A stretch of DNA of 64,000 nt, from positions 5,783,284-5,847,283 of the forward strand of contig OZ024808.1 in the NCBI GenBank assembly GCA_964017045.1, given 5' to 3'. The notes beneath the pieces were generated by a model that did no database searches, was not told where the DNA came from, and saw only the letters and a list, made by a program, of their open reading frames with translations. Shown piece after piece: positions 35,916 through 47,399 of this stretch (the first letter of the stretch is position 1; every line of letters begins with the position of its first letter). The position numbers and the translations under genes are program-made. This stretch comes from Omphiscola glabra. Taxonomy: Eukaryota; Mollusca; Gastropoda; Lymnaeidae.

Positions 35916-36087
35916 CAGTAGTCGGCAAACCTCATTAGTCAAAAAAGCCAAAAATCAGCAGAAGGGCGATTAAAAAAATTTTGAGAGCCAAATTTCTTTT
36001 GAAGAAATTGTCAAGAAACACGTTTTTTTGGAGTCAAACTCGATTTGTGGCCGACTGTCCGAGCCATAATGATTTTGCCGACCACTG
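35916..36087. mobile_element. hAT-like MITE, 172 bp
   Basis: Left end cagtagtcggcaaac; the right end gttttgccgaccactg-like (actual gattttgccgaccactg) is its inverted partner. The interior contains caaaaaagccaaaaatc and agagccaaatttctttt. No matching 8-bp flanks were seen. Confidence 0.65.
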
Positions 36088-36494
36088 GCCCAGTCCTATG
36101 CCTATATCACTTAATCTTAAACCTTCTGTGCTTAGTGTTAACATGCAAAAACAGAATATACATAACTTAACTTTGCTGGTGTGTGCTTCACTGCTACTAT
36201 GCAGTCCTAAGACTCAATTATTAAAAGTGCAAGGACATATGACGACTTTGTTTAAATAGGGGATATAATCAATAATCATTGACATGGGGACTTAAAATAC
36301 TGCACTACAAATTTACCCTGACTATATGAAAAAGAAAATTTGAACTGAAAATGTTTTCAGTAGAGCTAATTAGGGGAAATAGCTAATGGGTTTGGGGGAG
36401 GCTGATGTGCTACCTAAATGAAATAGTGTTTCACATTCAACACAGGCACCGGTAAAATAAACAAAAAAAGTATGTCCTTTTTGCAAATCAGACA

Positions 36495-37500
36495 TTTATT
36501 TTTGGCAAGCGTTATTCGCACGGCCGTGCGAATAATGCCGAGCGTTATCCGCACGGCCGTGAGAATAATGCCGAGCATTATCCGCACGGTTTTGGCCGTT
36601 ATTCCCCACAACCAGAAATGTGTGATGTATACTTATATTTATTATATTAATGAAAATTATGCATTTGTTTTTACATTTTTGAATTTATTTCAGGAATTAA
36701 AAACTGATAATTAATTAAAGTAACTTAGTTTAAGGCGACATTTTTCGTAGGCTTGTTGAACGCAAATTACAGTGTGTCAGTGTGGAATGAATCGTAAATG
36801 TGTGAAAGCCAGCCTGTCTTAGGTCTAGGCCTAGATTTAAAATGTAGGTATAGGCCTATAATCTTGTAGACTAGTAGCATTAAGTAAGATGCGTTTTATT
36901 TTGGACCAATGGCTATACTGTCTTAGGTCTACTTGTAGGCCTATTTTAAATGAAATTAAATATACCATTGAATTGAGCTTGGTTTCATTAAAACAAATCT
37001 AAAAATATTATTCATGTATCTTTGATAATAAATAAGATATATTTTAAAATTCTTTTTGAACATAATTATTAAATATAAAATATACTTTTTAAAAAAAATG
37101 AAAAAGAAAATAAAAAGTAAAATTCGATCCCCAACCAGTAAACTATCACATAATTTAAGTTAGCTGGGCGTCTACTCTACCACAAGACCACCGAAGTTCA
37201 CATCCAGCTACCTTATTCTTATCTTAAAACCAGGTCAATGGTACATTTTTTGCCACTGTTTTTTCCATTGTTTTACGGAAATTCGTTCTTTTTTAAATTC
37301 ATTCATTAGTGAAGAAAAGAATAAATAGTTCTAAAATAATGCCGAGCTTTATCGGCAGACCGAAATCTTCGAATAACGGCGAACATTATAAATATGCGCA
37401 GAGCAGTATGACCAGCCACTATAATGCGCATGCGCCGATGAGCCGTGCGGATAATGCTCGGCGTTATCCGCACGGCCAAAACCGTGCGAATAACCACTAC
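36495..37500. repeat. CpG-rich inverted motif pair, possible transposon ends
   Basis: Two clusters rich in gttatccgcacggccgtg-type words lie at 36510-36607 and 37440-37497, with related words at 37335-37400. The right cluster ends ccgcacggccaaaaccgtgc and the left contains its inverse (gcacggttttggccgtt). The clusters could be the ends of one element of about 1 kb or independent insertions. A perfect 24-bp palindrome centred on cggccg lies at 36512-36535. Confidence 0.45.
37112..37197 (-). repeat. tRNA-like sequence, possible SINE head
   Basis: The minus strand reads ggtggtcttgtggtagagta, resembling an A box, and about 45 bp later ggttggggatcgaatttta, resembling a B box, followed by T-rich sequence. 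The arms pair poorly, so it is not called as a functional tRNA. A tRNA-derived SINE or tRNA pseudogene is the best reading. Confidence 0.35.
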
Positions 37501-37700
37501 GTTTATTTTTACACAGAAACTGGATAGAAGACAAACTGCAATTATTATTTTAAAAATAACTGCACTATTATTCTTCTAAGAAAAATCAGAAAGAAAATAA
37601 ATGATAATAAGATGACATGATTAATATGAAAACTCACATTGGTTAAGAAAGGTTAAAAAATTATCCCCAACCTTTAGGCTTAGGACAGTAACAAAGAAAT

Positions 37701-39457
37701 TTAACCTAGACTTTCCAGCAAGTTTCTTTTAGAGGCCAGTATTCCTGTCCGAAAGGGTTTAGTTTTATCAGCATTAGTTAGCTTGGTCAGCACTTTCTTT
37801 TTGTGCATTGCTTTCTTTGAACTCACCATTAAATACTTAAGTCTTTTATTGTTCACAGAAGTTATGCTGAGACCTGATTTCTCAGCAAGTTCCATTACAG
37901 CCTTCTTCTCATCCACTGAAAGGTTTTGAGTGAATCTAATAAATTTTAATTTCATAGAGTTAGTAAAAATCTCAAAGATGTGAGCAATCCTTGCTTTGAA
38001 AACACCCAAAGATTCCGACAAAGTGGTAAAGTCAATGGTAGCGGAATCAAAGGGTTTCATTGATAAGTCATCTATTAATATCTCTCTATGGCAGCCAGGA
38101 GGATAAAGCTTGTATAGACATGATTCACCATTGTTGCGTTTCAGGTGTTCTAATAGTTCTGCAGCTGATCGATTTTTCAGTAAGAAGAGGTCTTTTTCCA
38201 ACTTGACATTTTTGTATCTGTGACATTCTTCTCGCATGATTTTGATGTCATTTGGAGTAAATTCACTAGAAAGAACTATGTCATCACAATTTTCTGAAAT
38301 GGAGAAAAATTTGAGAAACTTTTGTATGGCATTTCTCCATAGCTTCCCACTGAACAGACCCAGGCTTTGATTCATCATTGAGTGTGCCACTGGTTCACCT
38401 CCATTCCAACCCATCCTCATTAGCATTTTGCATCCAAGATTATTGGATTCAAGATTTCTACATCCTTTAAAAACTCCAACAAAACAAGATTTACACACCA
38501 GATAACCTCCCTCCAATCAATTTTTCTCTGAATTGTCCAACAAATTTTCTTCAGATTAGTCAGAGCTTCTGCAGCTGCACTTTTCTTGTCTTTCTTTAAG
38601 TTTTGACCACTGGCTTTTGCCACCTCACAGTCATTAATCAATATCTTACAATATTTGGAAGTACCTTCTTTTGAAAAAACTATTTTCAGATCCCCCATCT
38701 GTTTATTCTCCAACATGATTTGATACAGTGTAGAATATGGATTTTGCATCATAATTGTTTGGTTTTTCAAATCCTTACAGTTGCTATGGTCGAAACTGTT
38801 TTCCTTTCTGCAGGATTTATCACCATGTAATGGTAATATGGTAACTTGTGAGCTTACCTCAACTATATCCGATACCATCTCATCACCTTTCCCAGAGTCA
38901 ATTTGAGTTCTGCTTGATTCCCATCCTGTGTCATTGACATTTGTCCCGTCACACCCCTTAAATCTTAAGTCAGTACTTATGTTGTTGGCATACAATTGAT
39001 ATATTCCTAACTGATAGTCCCTGTCTGTGTTGAGATCATTGCAAGTAGGTGTCACATTTTCAGTCACTCCTATTGCAGGATCAGCTAGCAAAGATTCTTG
39101 TGAGGGTAGTAGCTCCCAATGATTTGACCCTATTTGAATGAGCTGAAGATATGGCGGTATTATTTTCCCCAGTGCTAAAAAGTCTGTTTTTCTTTTAACT
39201 GCTATCCACTCAACTATGTCATGAGATTCACTCACTGAGGAACTAGTCACCTGAAGTTGATTTGAGGCAGGTGAAGTAGCACATTTATTAGCCTGGCTGT
39301 CAGCATACTGTAGCAAAGACTGCATTGCCTAAATGAACAACCTGGGACTCAGGTTTCTGGATCTCTGGCCATATCTCAAATTCGTTTGTCAATGTTAGGT
39401 ACTTCAGAACTTCTTGAGCATCACAGCTTGTTCTGCTGACTTGCTCTGAATCATCTG
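37701..39457 (-). pseudogene. NKRF-like gene, last exon with two opposite frameshifts
   Basis: Acceptor taatttttag, then CAGATGATTC, frame-compatible with exon 2. The entry frame reads to a TGA at about 39313. The main frame (dsRBD) is open 39325-38420, and the G-patch/R3H frame 38516-37701 is again in the entry frame. So one indel is compensated by a second about 800 bp later. No intron of plausible size fits either junction. It ends KRNLLESLG, stop. Confidence 0.65.
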
Positions 39458-42400
39458 CTAAAAATTAGATATTTTAAAAAAAAAATTAAATACATTTTTA
39501 TTCAAACATTAAGATTTTAGTATTGTCAATTACAAAATCCTAACTAAGAGAAAAAAAAATGATTCCAATTAAGATCGTACAAATTCTTTTCAGTTAAGAC
39601 TTATTTTTTAAAAAACTCTGCATTTTTAGTTTACTGTATCATGCCTTAGTTTTCTTTATTTATTCCCATTACAAAAATGTTCAATCTCTGGTCCAATTAA
39701 GATGGATGAATAAAAATCGTATTATTGAACTAGCCTACTTACCATAAGGTTCACTAATGCGTACTATTGGTTCTGAATCCAACATCTTCAAACCATAGTG
39801 TTCACTCTGGCACTGAGAACTATCAACACAACCTGAACTCTTCTGTGGTTCCATTTGATCATCTCTTCGGTTATCATCCCCAGTAATCCCTGTTAGCAAT
39901 TGCTCACAATCAGATGATGGCATATTTACGGAGGATGAGTAAAAATAATTAGTGCCAATTGCTTCAAATGCTGACATTTTCCTACAGGGTCCAGTCTCTG
40001 TATCCGAGACTGTCTCTACGGCATGCCTGAAATAGAAAAGAAAAAATTTAAAAATTCGTCAAAAGCAATGATTGATTGATTGATTGGATATTTATATAGC
40101 TCTGCTATCCATGCTACTTTGGCATGCTCACTGCTGGTATCCATGCTACTTTAGCATGCTCACTGCTGGTATCCAAGCTACTTTAGCATGCTCACTGATG
40201 GTATCCAAGCTACTTTAGCATACTCACTGCTGGTATCCGTGCTACTTTAGCATGCTCACTGCTGGTATCTAAGCTACTTTAGCATGCTCACTGATGGTAT
40301 CTAAGCTACTTTAGCATGCTCACTGCTGGTATCCATGCTACTTTAGCATGCTCACTGATGGTATCCAAGCTACTTTAGCATGCTCACTGCTGGTATCCAA
40401 GCTACTTTAGCATGCTCACTGCTGGTATCCGTGCTACTTTAGCATGCTCACTGCTGGTATCCGTGCTACTTTAGCATGCTTACTGATGGTATCTAAGCTA
40501 CTTTAGCATGCTCACTGATGGTATCCAAGCTACTTTAGCATGCTCACTGCTGGTATCCATGCTACTTTAGCATGCTCACTGCTGGTATCCAAGCTACTTT
40601 AGCATGCTCACTGCTGGTATCCAAGCTACTTTAGCATGCTCACTGCTTTAAATGTTTCTTAAATGATGTTTTATCCTTTTCAATACCCCTCAAAGATTGA
40701 GGTAAACTATTCCATAATTTTGGCGCTATCGCTTCAAAGGAGCACCCTCCGTAAGACTTTTTTCTGTGTTCATCCACACTGGGAATTGTAAGTAAGGACT
40801 GTGTAGAAGACCTCAGTTTCTTTAAGGATACGTGTTTATGAATAAGTTCTTTCAGATATTCCGGTGCAGACACATGACTCTCCTTTTCCTAAATTAAACA
40901 CTAATTGTAGATTCATGGAAATATAATGGTAAGGTTTCTCAAACTGGGACACTGACAACCTCAGGGGTACAAAGAGAGACTTTAAGGGTTTATAGGCAAA
41001 GTTCTCATGAAATGGAAATCATTTTTTAAAAGATTTAAATGCTGTGATACTTTTGTAAGAGGTGCAAAGACTTAGCTGTTGGAGTGCAAATTATAACATA
41101 AGAATGGAAAACTCTCTCTCTATATATATATAAATATAAGGATTAATAGTTTAGTTAATATATTAAAACTTTAAACGTGTCTCCTAGGCAGGTTTCTCAT
41201 GGCCGCTAATTAGCAATATGTGATGTAATGTTTAACTTAGAAGAGTTCTCACAGACACCTTAGTACTGTATACTAAAAATTCCAAGGATCAATGTGGTAA
41301 ACAACACTGAGGAGACCTTTGCAAGAGATTGCCAAGGAAGATCATCCTATCAGTTTCAACCCACAAGCACCACACTATCCCCCCAGGGGCCATTTTATAG
41401 TGGGAGACCACCCTTTTATAAGGAAGCTGCCTCTGGCATTCCGAGGGTAGTCAGATATTTGCCTTCAGGTTAGCGACTTTCATAATGGGGGAGGGTGGGT
41501 TGTGAATTTGAATTTTAGTTGGGCCAATAAAAGACTTTGGCTTGGGATACTGATTTTATTCCTTTATAGATAAGTGGTAAAAAAAAGAACAGGTAAAATA
41601 GTAAATATTAGACTGCAAAAAAATAGAATAGAAACTTCGTTCGAAGGAAATTATAATTATAATTTAATTATAATCCATTGGCACTACATCAAATAATTTC
41701 AATGTAATTTTACATGTGACTGTTATAGAAAGTAATTACTATTACTAACTAATAGTTACTAATACTTACTGATAGTATAGTCCAGTGTTTCCCAAACTTT
41801 TTTGTGCCATGCCCAGCCTATGCATTTCTAAAATTATTATTCCCTCCCCTCAATGTATCATATAAATGATTTTTAATATTTTTTTAAAAAAAAGGTTGTT
41901 CACTGAAGAAACTTAAATGATAGGTTTTAGGAAGAAATCACTGGGAAATTGGTCAGGAAACATAGTAAGTAAATTTTCAAAACATTTAATGGAGAACTGA
42001 AATTCAAGTACGAAATAATTTTAATGACAAATATTTCTATATTATTTTAATTATTAGTAATTCTTTTCTTTAAATTTAGTGAGATGTTTTTGCTTGATGT
42101 TTGCTGCAAAGAGTTTTATGTTAGCTTCCAATTTAGTTAGCTTCAGTCCCAAGACCCCCCCCGTTGTGTTATATTCAGCCGATTTCTTTTTTCTTTTGCA
42201 ACAAATCAAGTATGGCATGGCACTAAATCCATATTCAGCTAAATATGAAGATGGAAACAGTAACAATAGTTTTCTTGCTCATTTGGTTGAATTTGGATAT
42301 TTCATTTCTGCTTCTCACAAAGCCATACCATCGCTCCTTTTATATTAAATAAAGTTTTAACTGACTCATCATTTCATCATTTTGCATTTCTGCAAGTTCT

Positions 42401-44304
42401 TCATAAAAATGCATATCTGAAATATCAGACAAATCCACAAACATTGGCTGCATCATCCAAGTTGAAAAATCAATTTGTTTCTGATAAGAAAATATTTCTT
42501 TTAAATGAGCCGATATAATTTTCATATAATGGACAATAACAAGTATAGCTGTATCAGTCACTTCACATCTTTGGAGTCAATGAAACTTTTCAAAATTTTT
42601 GTTGTAAATATTTTTCTTACATAATTCAATATTTGTAATAAAACCAAATATCTTCACTTTTGCATCAACAAGAGTTTGATTTGTTCCTTTAAATTGATTA
42701 TTTAATATATTTGGTTTTCAAAGATATCGGCTAAATAACTCACAAATGCCTTATCATCGACCATTAACAGATAGTTCACATCAAATAGTTCCATAAATCT
42801 TTTCAAGCAATTCCCTTTCAAAAGCCTTCCTACTTCAGTGTGAGTTAAAAGTCTACGTCTGCATTTTGTTCTTCACAAAATAGCTTGAAGAGACGTTCAC
42901 ATTTGGCATTAGCTTTAATAGCATTGATACACTTTAGAACTAAATTTAGTACTTCATTTAGAACAGGCAAAATGTTTTTAGCACCTAAGTTTTCCCTGTG
43001 AATAACACAATGCGCAAGTAGCATTTCCAGACCTGTTTACCCTCAAACTCTTAAAATCGTACAAAATCATCACAAAATCATTCAATCCACTATCTTAATA
43101 GTAAAAAATAAACATACAATATATATAATGTATACACCTCAAAAACATACATTGTACGCCAAAATAGTAAGAGTAAACAGGTCTGCATTTCTGGATTCTC
43201 ATCTTTCATGAATTTTTGCAGTAATTTTTCTTCTCCATCATATTAGGAGCACCATCTGCATCACAAGATGTTATATTTTTCATTGGTATACTTTGACATC
43301 TAAGAAACTTTTTAGATTATTATATGGCGGTAGTGGTGCTTTCTAATGATTTACAGAACATTTCTTTAACAAAATACCTTTTATAAATATATCCAGACCT
43401 GTTTACCCTAAAATTATGCCTAAAACTCTTAAAATCGTACAATATCATCATAAAATCTTTCAATATATGATCTTAATAGTAAAAAAATAAACATCAGTAG
43501 TATATATAATGTGCACACCTCAAAATCGTACATTATATGCCAAAATCGTAAGAGTGAACAGGTCTGTATATCTGACGTAAGTTATCAATACAGCCTCACT
43601 GTCTCTCAAAGTTGATTCATCCATTTTCAGCTTTTCATTAAGTTGTATTTCAATATCTTCACTAATTTTGTCTATTCTTCTGCTAACAGTATTGTTACTG
43701 AATGGAATAGCTTTCATGTCTTTGTCATCTTTTTCCCAGAACAAATGCTGATATTGATTAAATTCTCTCCTATTTATAATTTTTCCCAGATTTAGGGATC
43801 TGGGATGAGTAAGGAAATTTCATAACAAGCCTTATTTTGCCTTAGGCTTAACTTAAGAGTATGACTGACAGTTGCAGTATGAGCAGTAAATACTATAGAA
43901 ATTTAAAGTTGCTCTTTTTTTCAAATACAAAAAATTTACAAGTTAAATCATATTATTAGATGGTTGGTTTTCAAATTCTAGACAGCTCATTTTCCAATTG
44001 CCTCCTTTAAATTTAAATAGCGAATTTCCCCCTGTGGGGCGTGGTACAAACTTTGGGAAACAACAATCATTCATATGGCATGGTATAGTCAGTCACTATA
44101 CTGTAGTAGCCTATACTATATAATGTATACAACTATACTTTATAATTAAAAAAATGCCGTTTTTAATAGGCCTACTTATTAATACTAATAATAGTAATAA
44201 TAAGAAAAGAAGTGAAGAAGTGTAAGCCAAAAGCATCTGAATTTCAAGAAAGAAATAACGATTGATCTATATGTTTTTATAACTTACTTTCGTTTATTGC
44301 CCAT
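37701..44304 (-). CDS. NKRF-like RNA-binding protein (dsRBD, G-patch-like, R3H-like), frame-disrupted
   Basis: Three exons can be assembled. Exon 1 (44304-44288) encodes MGNKR plus two bases; exon 2 (40026-39743) starts with the base completing the Lys codon; exon 3 starts at 39457 in the matching phase. Exon 3 encodes a dsRBD-like segment (NPYSTLYQIMLENKQMGDLK, then KDKKSAAAEALTNLKKI), a G-patch-like NLGCKMLMRMGWNGG, and two R3H-like repeats (CDDIVLSSEFTPNDIKIM and FIRFTQNLSVDEKKAVMELA). That order matches NF-kappa-B-repressing factor (NKRF), a nuclear/nucleolar RNA-binding protein of vertebrates. However, exon 3 needs a frame change near 39313-39325 and an opposite one between about 38516 and 38420. 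This means either a recent pseudogene or base-calling errors. Intron 1 carries a LINE fragment and a ZBED5-like hAT element. Confidence 0.7.
39743..40026 (-). CDS. NKRF-like gene, second exon
   Basis: Acceptor tctatttcag, then GCATGCCGTAG; donor gtaagtaggc follows GAACCTTATG. Open throughout, with no upstream in-frame stop before the acceptor; it contains MSAFEAIGTNYFYSSS. Ends one base into a codon completed by exon 3. No domain recognised. Confidence 0.7.
40066..40890 (-). mobile_element. LINE 3' fragment with expanded 3' UTR repeat
   Basis: The minus-strand C-terminal RT segment includes PEYLKELIHKHVSLKKLRSS, YGGCSFEAIAPKLWNSLP and KTSFKKHLK (40873-40640), typical of CR1/RTE-like LINE ends. 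Downstream is a 32-bp minisatellite, then agagctatataaatatccaa followed by tcaatcaatcaatca, a usual LINE microsatellite tail. It lies in intron 1 of the NKRF-like gene, same strand. Confidence 0.8.
40103..40646 (-). repeat. 32-bp minisatellite inside a LINE 3' end, about 17 copies
   Basis: Plus-strand unit gctactttagcatgctcact + gctggtatccaa, with gctg/gatg and cat/caa/cgt/cta variants. It lies between the LINE coding end and the LINE tail. Confidence 0.92.
43028..43185. mobile_element. MITE of an unassigned family (6-bp TSD), copy 1
   Basis: Begins cagacctgtttaccctcaaa and ends agagtaaacaggtctg, an inverted terminal repeat of about 16 bp with one mismatch. Flanked by catttc on both sides. 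The interior has aatcgtacaaaatcatc and a mirrored gtacgccaaaatagt. It is inserted in the ZBED5-like hAT. Confidence 0.85.
43394..43566. mobile_element. MITE of an unassigned family (6-bp TSD), copy 2
   Basis: Same ends as copy 1 (cagacctgtttaccct ... gagtgaacaggtctg) and similar interior, but flanked by a different 6-mer, tatatc, on both sides. This shows independent insertion into the same host element, not a local duplication. Confidence 0.85.
44288..44304 (-). CDS. NKRF-like gene, 17-nt first coding exon
   Basis: On the minus strand aaaATGGGCAATAAACGAA is followed by the donor gtaagttat. It encodes MGNKR and two bases of Lys; exon 2 at 40026 supplies the third base. The start context (aaaATGG) is good. 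Assignment to this gene rests on the phase match and basic composition, not on transcript data. Confidence 0.55.
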
Positions 44305-46649
44305 TTTAAAAATACAAGATTCCGTTACAGTAGTTACACTGTTACAGTTGTCCTTTGCCTTAACTTCCCTATCGTAATATTGTTCATATGAAAATCCACA
44401 TTTTCTCGCGGCAAAACCGTGAAATGTGAGAGATAAACAATCTCCTTACATGGCTGCCACTCACTTTTTAAAAACTTCCCAAGATTTTGTCAAACATTTC
44501 CCAAGATTTCCCAAGATGTTAAAGTAATAAAGAATGAGCTATGCTGACCGTAACTCCAAAGAACCGAAAATATTTAAATGCGTTCGGATTCTTACAAACG
44601 ATCATTGTTATTTTCTATTATTTTATGGAAATCAATTAAATTTAAACGCACAAACTGATATATATCCGCTTTTATTTTAGTCAATGTTTATCCATTATTA
44701 TAAATTACAAATACATTTAAAGTAACAACTAAGGAACGATCTTCAGCATTTTATATGCGTTTGAAAGTTAAAAAAATTAAAATACAATAATGATCAAATA
44801 ATTACACCGTAATCTCATTTATCGGGAAATCCAATCGTCAGTTGTATTTAGTGCGTTTTTAGTACGTTGTTAATATTGAGAAATAAAAGTAAAATTAATT
44901 TGTTAAAAACAAACAAGCAAATGACGATATCGCCTATGACAGCCAAAACTCTGTAGTTTCTTTGATTTAACAACCACGCGTTACAAAATTGATAATGTAT
45001 TTTCCCTTTCTTAAAAGTAAAATTAATAAATATAATTGATTGCTTTTCAAATTTTCAATAAAACAACAAAAATTTCAGCTTTTATTTTTAACATTTATTA
45101 AGTTTTTACTTTTTTGAATTCCAAAAATATACTTTTACTAGATTTATAACATAATCAAAACTTAACTTTTAAATATACTTCTAATAAGAAAATGCCGTTT
45201 AAGTCAATCAGTGCAGCGAAACTCCATAGCCAAATAACATTTGATAATTTCACTTATTACTCTTCCAAATAAGAACAAACCATACGAAGTGCAAAATATG
45301 TTAGTTTGGGTATGGAAGGGGCTACAATCCTGTGGAAGATTTATTAATTGTATTTAAATCTGGGGGAGGGGAGGGGTTTGGTCATTTTGCTCCAGGCAGC
45401 ACAAGATACGTCTAAAAATAAAGGAATGAATTTGATAAATAATTAATCTTCTTGGGTACTTAGATATCGGAGGTAGGAAATAGGATGTGTACCTGGATGA
45501 TAATATATTTAAATCTTATGATATTACATTTGTGAAAAAAAAGAGATGTTACATTCTTTGTTTTACAAATAAACATTATGTTTACAAATTAAGAAAAGTA
45601 ATGGCGTTAACAAAACGTGGGTACATTTATATACCCATGAATATAAAAACTCAATCATTTTACACACTTGAAAATTTAATTTTGAAAATGGAGATGGGTT
45701 AATATTTTCTTTCACAATAATGAAAATATGTTTTCATTTTTACTTTGCGGAAAGTAAAGTGGGTGTTTTTTTTATGAGATTATCAATTTAAAAAAAAAGA
45801 CACTCAAGTCTGTTATAGACGTGAAAAACGGTTGCGAGATTCTTCTTTTGATAAAAGAATTATTTGTTTTACGATTTTCTGATAATGTGTAATTAAAAAA
45901 ACGAGGCAAAAGTTTGTTTAAATTTTTGAAGAAGATAACCATATATCAAATTCCTTTAATATGAAATATATTTATATCATATATAGAGTTTTTGTTGTAA
46001 AGTTATGATTATGTTTTCACAATTTTTAGAGAAAAAAATGTTGTAGTTCAAGGGCATGAAAAGGGGTAAATCTCAAGTATTTTTCTAGCGGAGAAATCGC
46101 CCCTGTATTAAGTTCTTTAGTGACAAAAGTGAAATAATTAGTAATAATTTAGAATCGGTAATTAAAGTTCATGTTTAGAGGGGGAAAAGGTAGATTAGGG
46201 GAGAGAAAGGGAGTACGTTATGCGTATTATATATAGCAGATAAATACTTCTTTTTAAAGTTAGGAATTGTAGTGAGTTTTTGCAATAGCAGGTAGAAATT
46301 ATCTCAAAGGACCTACCAAACAAACCCGATAACACGGGTCATATATTCTAGTATATAAGAGTTTGTTTTTTCAAAGGGTTTTTCTATGTAATTAATGCAA
46401 TAATAGTTTGAATTAATGTCTCTGAAACACGTGGTACAGTAACTGACTGAAATTTATTTAATAAGTTCTTTTTTTAAAAGTTTTATCACATGAAATAAAT
46501 AAATAATTTGTTTTTGAAAAAAAAATGATAATTTATAGTGCAAACTATTAATACACACTGGAGTTAGGCTACTAAATGTTATCTCAACTCTTTATTTATG
46601 CATTTCAATAATTATTTCTTCTGAGATTATAAAGATTAAATATGAACTA

Positions 46650-46926
46650 AATTTCTTCTTCTTCCTCAATCTCTGCAGACAAGGGGAGAGTTTCATTTAT
46701 TTCACTTTAAATACAAAGCCTTTTCTTATATCTTTTGTAAGAGTTTCCTTTGGATCCAGTTAGTACAAGTCATGCTACATCTATTTATAGGCTGTTTTGC
46801 AAGGATTCTATCTCTAATTGAGTCTGTTTTTAAAGAATTCGTTATTTTTGTTTTAATGCAATTAATCTGTGAGAATGACATAATGTAGAACATTTCTCTT
46901 GATTTAGACCGTCGCTGTTTGTTCAT
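46650..46926 (-). pseudogene. hAT transposase C-terminal relic
   Basis: The minus strand reads FSQINCIKTKITNSLKTDSI and RDRILAKQPINRCSMTCTNW, followed after a frame change by an acidic SAEIEEEEEI end. It resembles the tail of BED-finger hAT transposases; weak on its own, but its orientation and position agree with the N-terminal relic at 47400-47528. Confidence 0.45.
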
Positions 46927-46959
46927 CTTCTGTGGGGTTTTTTATTTTAATAAACTGAC

Positions 46960-47320
46960 TTATTGACTTAACTGACTATGTGTTGACTTAACTAGCTTGT
47001 GCTACGTGTAGACTAAATTGACTTATGCTATGTGTAGACTTAACTGACTTATATGCTATGCAGGGCCGGCCCTAATAATTGCGGGGCCCTATGCGAAACG
47101 GATTGCGCGGGCCCAGTCTGGGTAAGGATAAGGATAATAAGTGAAAATTAAGATTTTTTATTAGAAAATAAAGTGCGGGGCCCACTGCGGCCGCATAGGT
47201 TGCAGTGGCCTAAGGCCGGCCCTGATGCTATGTGTAGACTTAACTAACTTATGCTATGTGTAGACTTAACTGACTTATGCAATGTGTAGACTTAACTGAC
47301 TTATGCTATGTGTAGACTTT
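46960..47320 (+). repeat. About 26-bp minisatellite interrupted by a MITE
   Basis: Unit ttaactgacttatgctatgt + gtagac on both sides of the 164-bp MITE at 47061-47224. Confidence 0.88.
47061..47224. mobile_element. hAT-type MITE with perfect 8-bp TSD
   Basis: Termini cagggccggcccta and taaggccggccctg are inverted; GC-rich interior with gcggggcccta and cggggcccactg. The 8-mer atgctatg flanks both ends (47053-47060 and 47225-47232). The target is a unit of the surrounding minisatellite, which itself contains that word, but the break falls at exactly one duplicated 8-mer. Confidence 0.93.
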
Positions 47321-47399
47321 GAAATTTCAAAATTATGTTTATGTTTTACCGAGTGTTTATGTTTCATTAATGACGTCGGGACCAATTTGCATTCGTCAT

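Larger units (their letters stand above)
41783..44082 (-). mobile_element. Degraded ZBED5-like hAT transposon
   Basis: The left terminus cagtgtttcccaaacttttt and the right-side gtggtacaaactttgggaaa are inverted. Identical 8-mers gtatagtc flank the element (41775-41782 and 44083-44090), though the right one lies about 20 bp beyond the recognisable terminus. Minus-strand transposase relics read MKAIPFSNNTVSRRIDKISE and LKMDESTLRDSEAVLITYVR (43744-43520) and MMQPMFVDLSDISDMHFYEE (42561-42340), as in ZBED5/FAM200-type hAT transposases. Stops and frameshifts are numerous. It occupies intron 1 of the NKRF-like gene, same strand. Confidence 0.85.

Noticed and set aside
37112..37197. Functional tRNA gene
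   Set aside because: The acceptor and T stems pair poorly by eye; kept only as a tRNA-like repeat.
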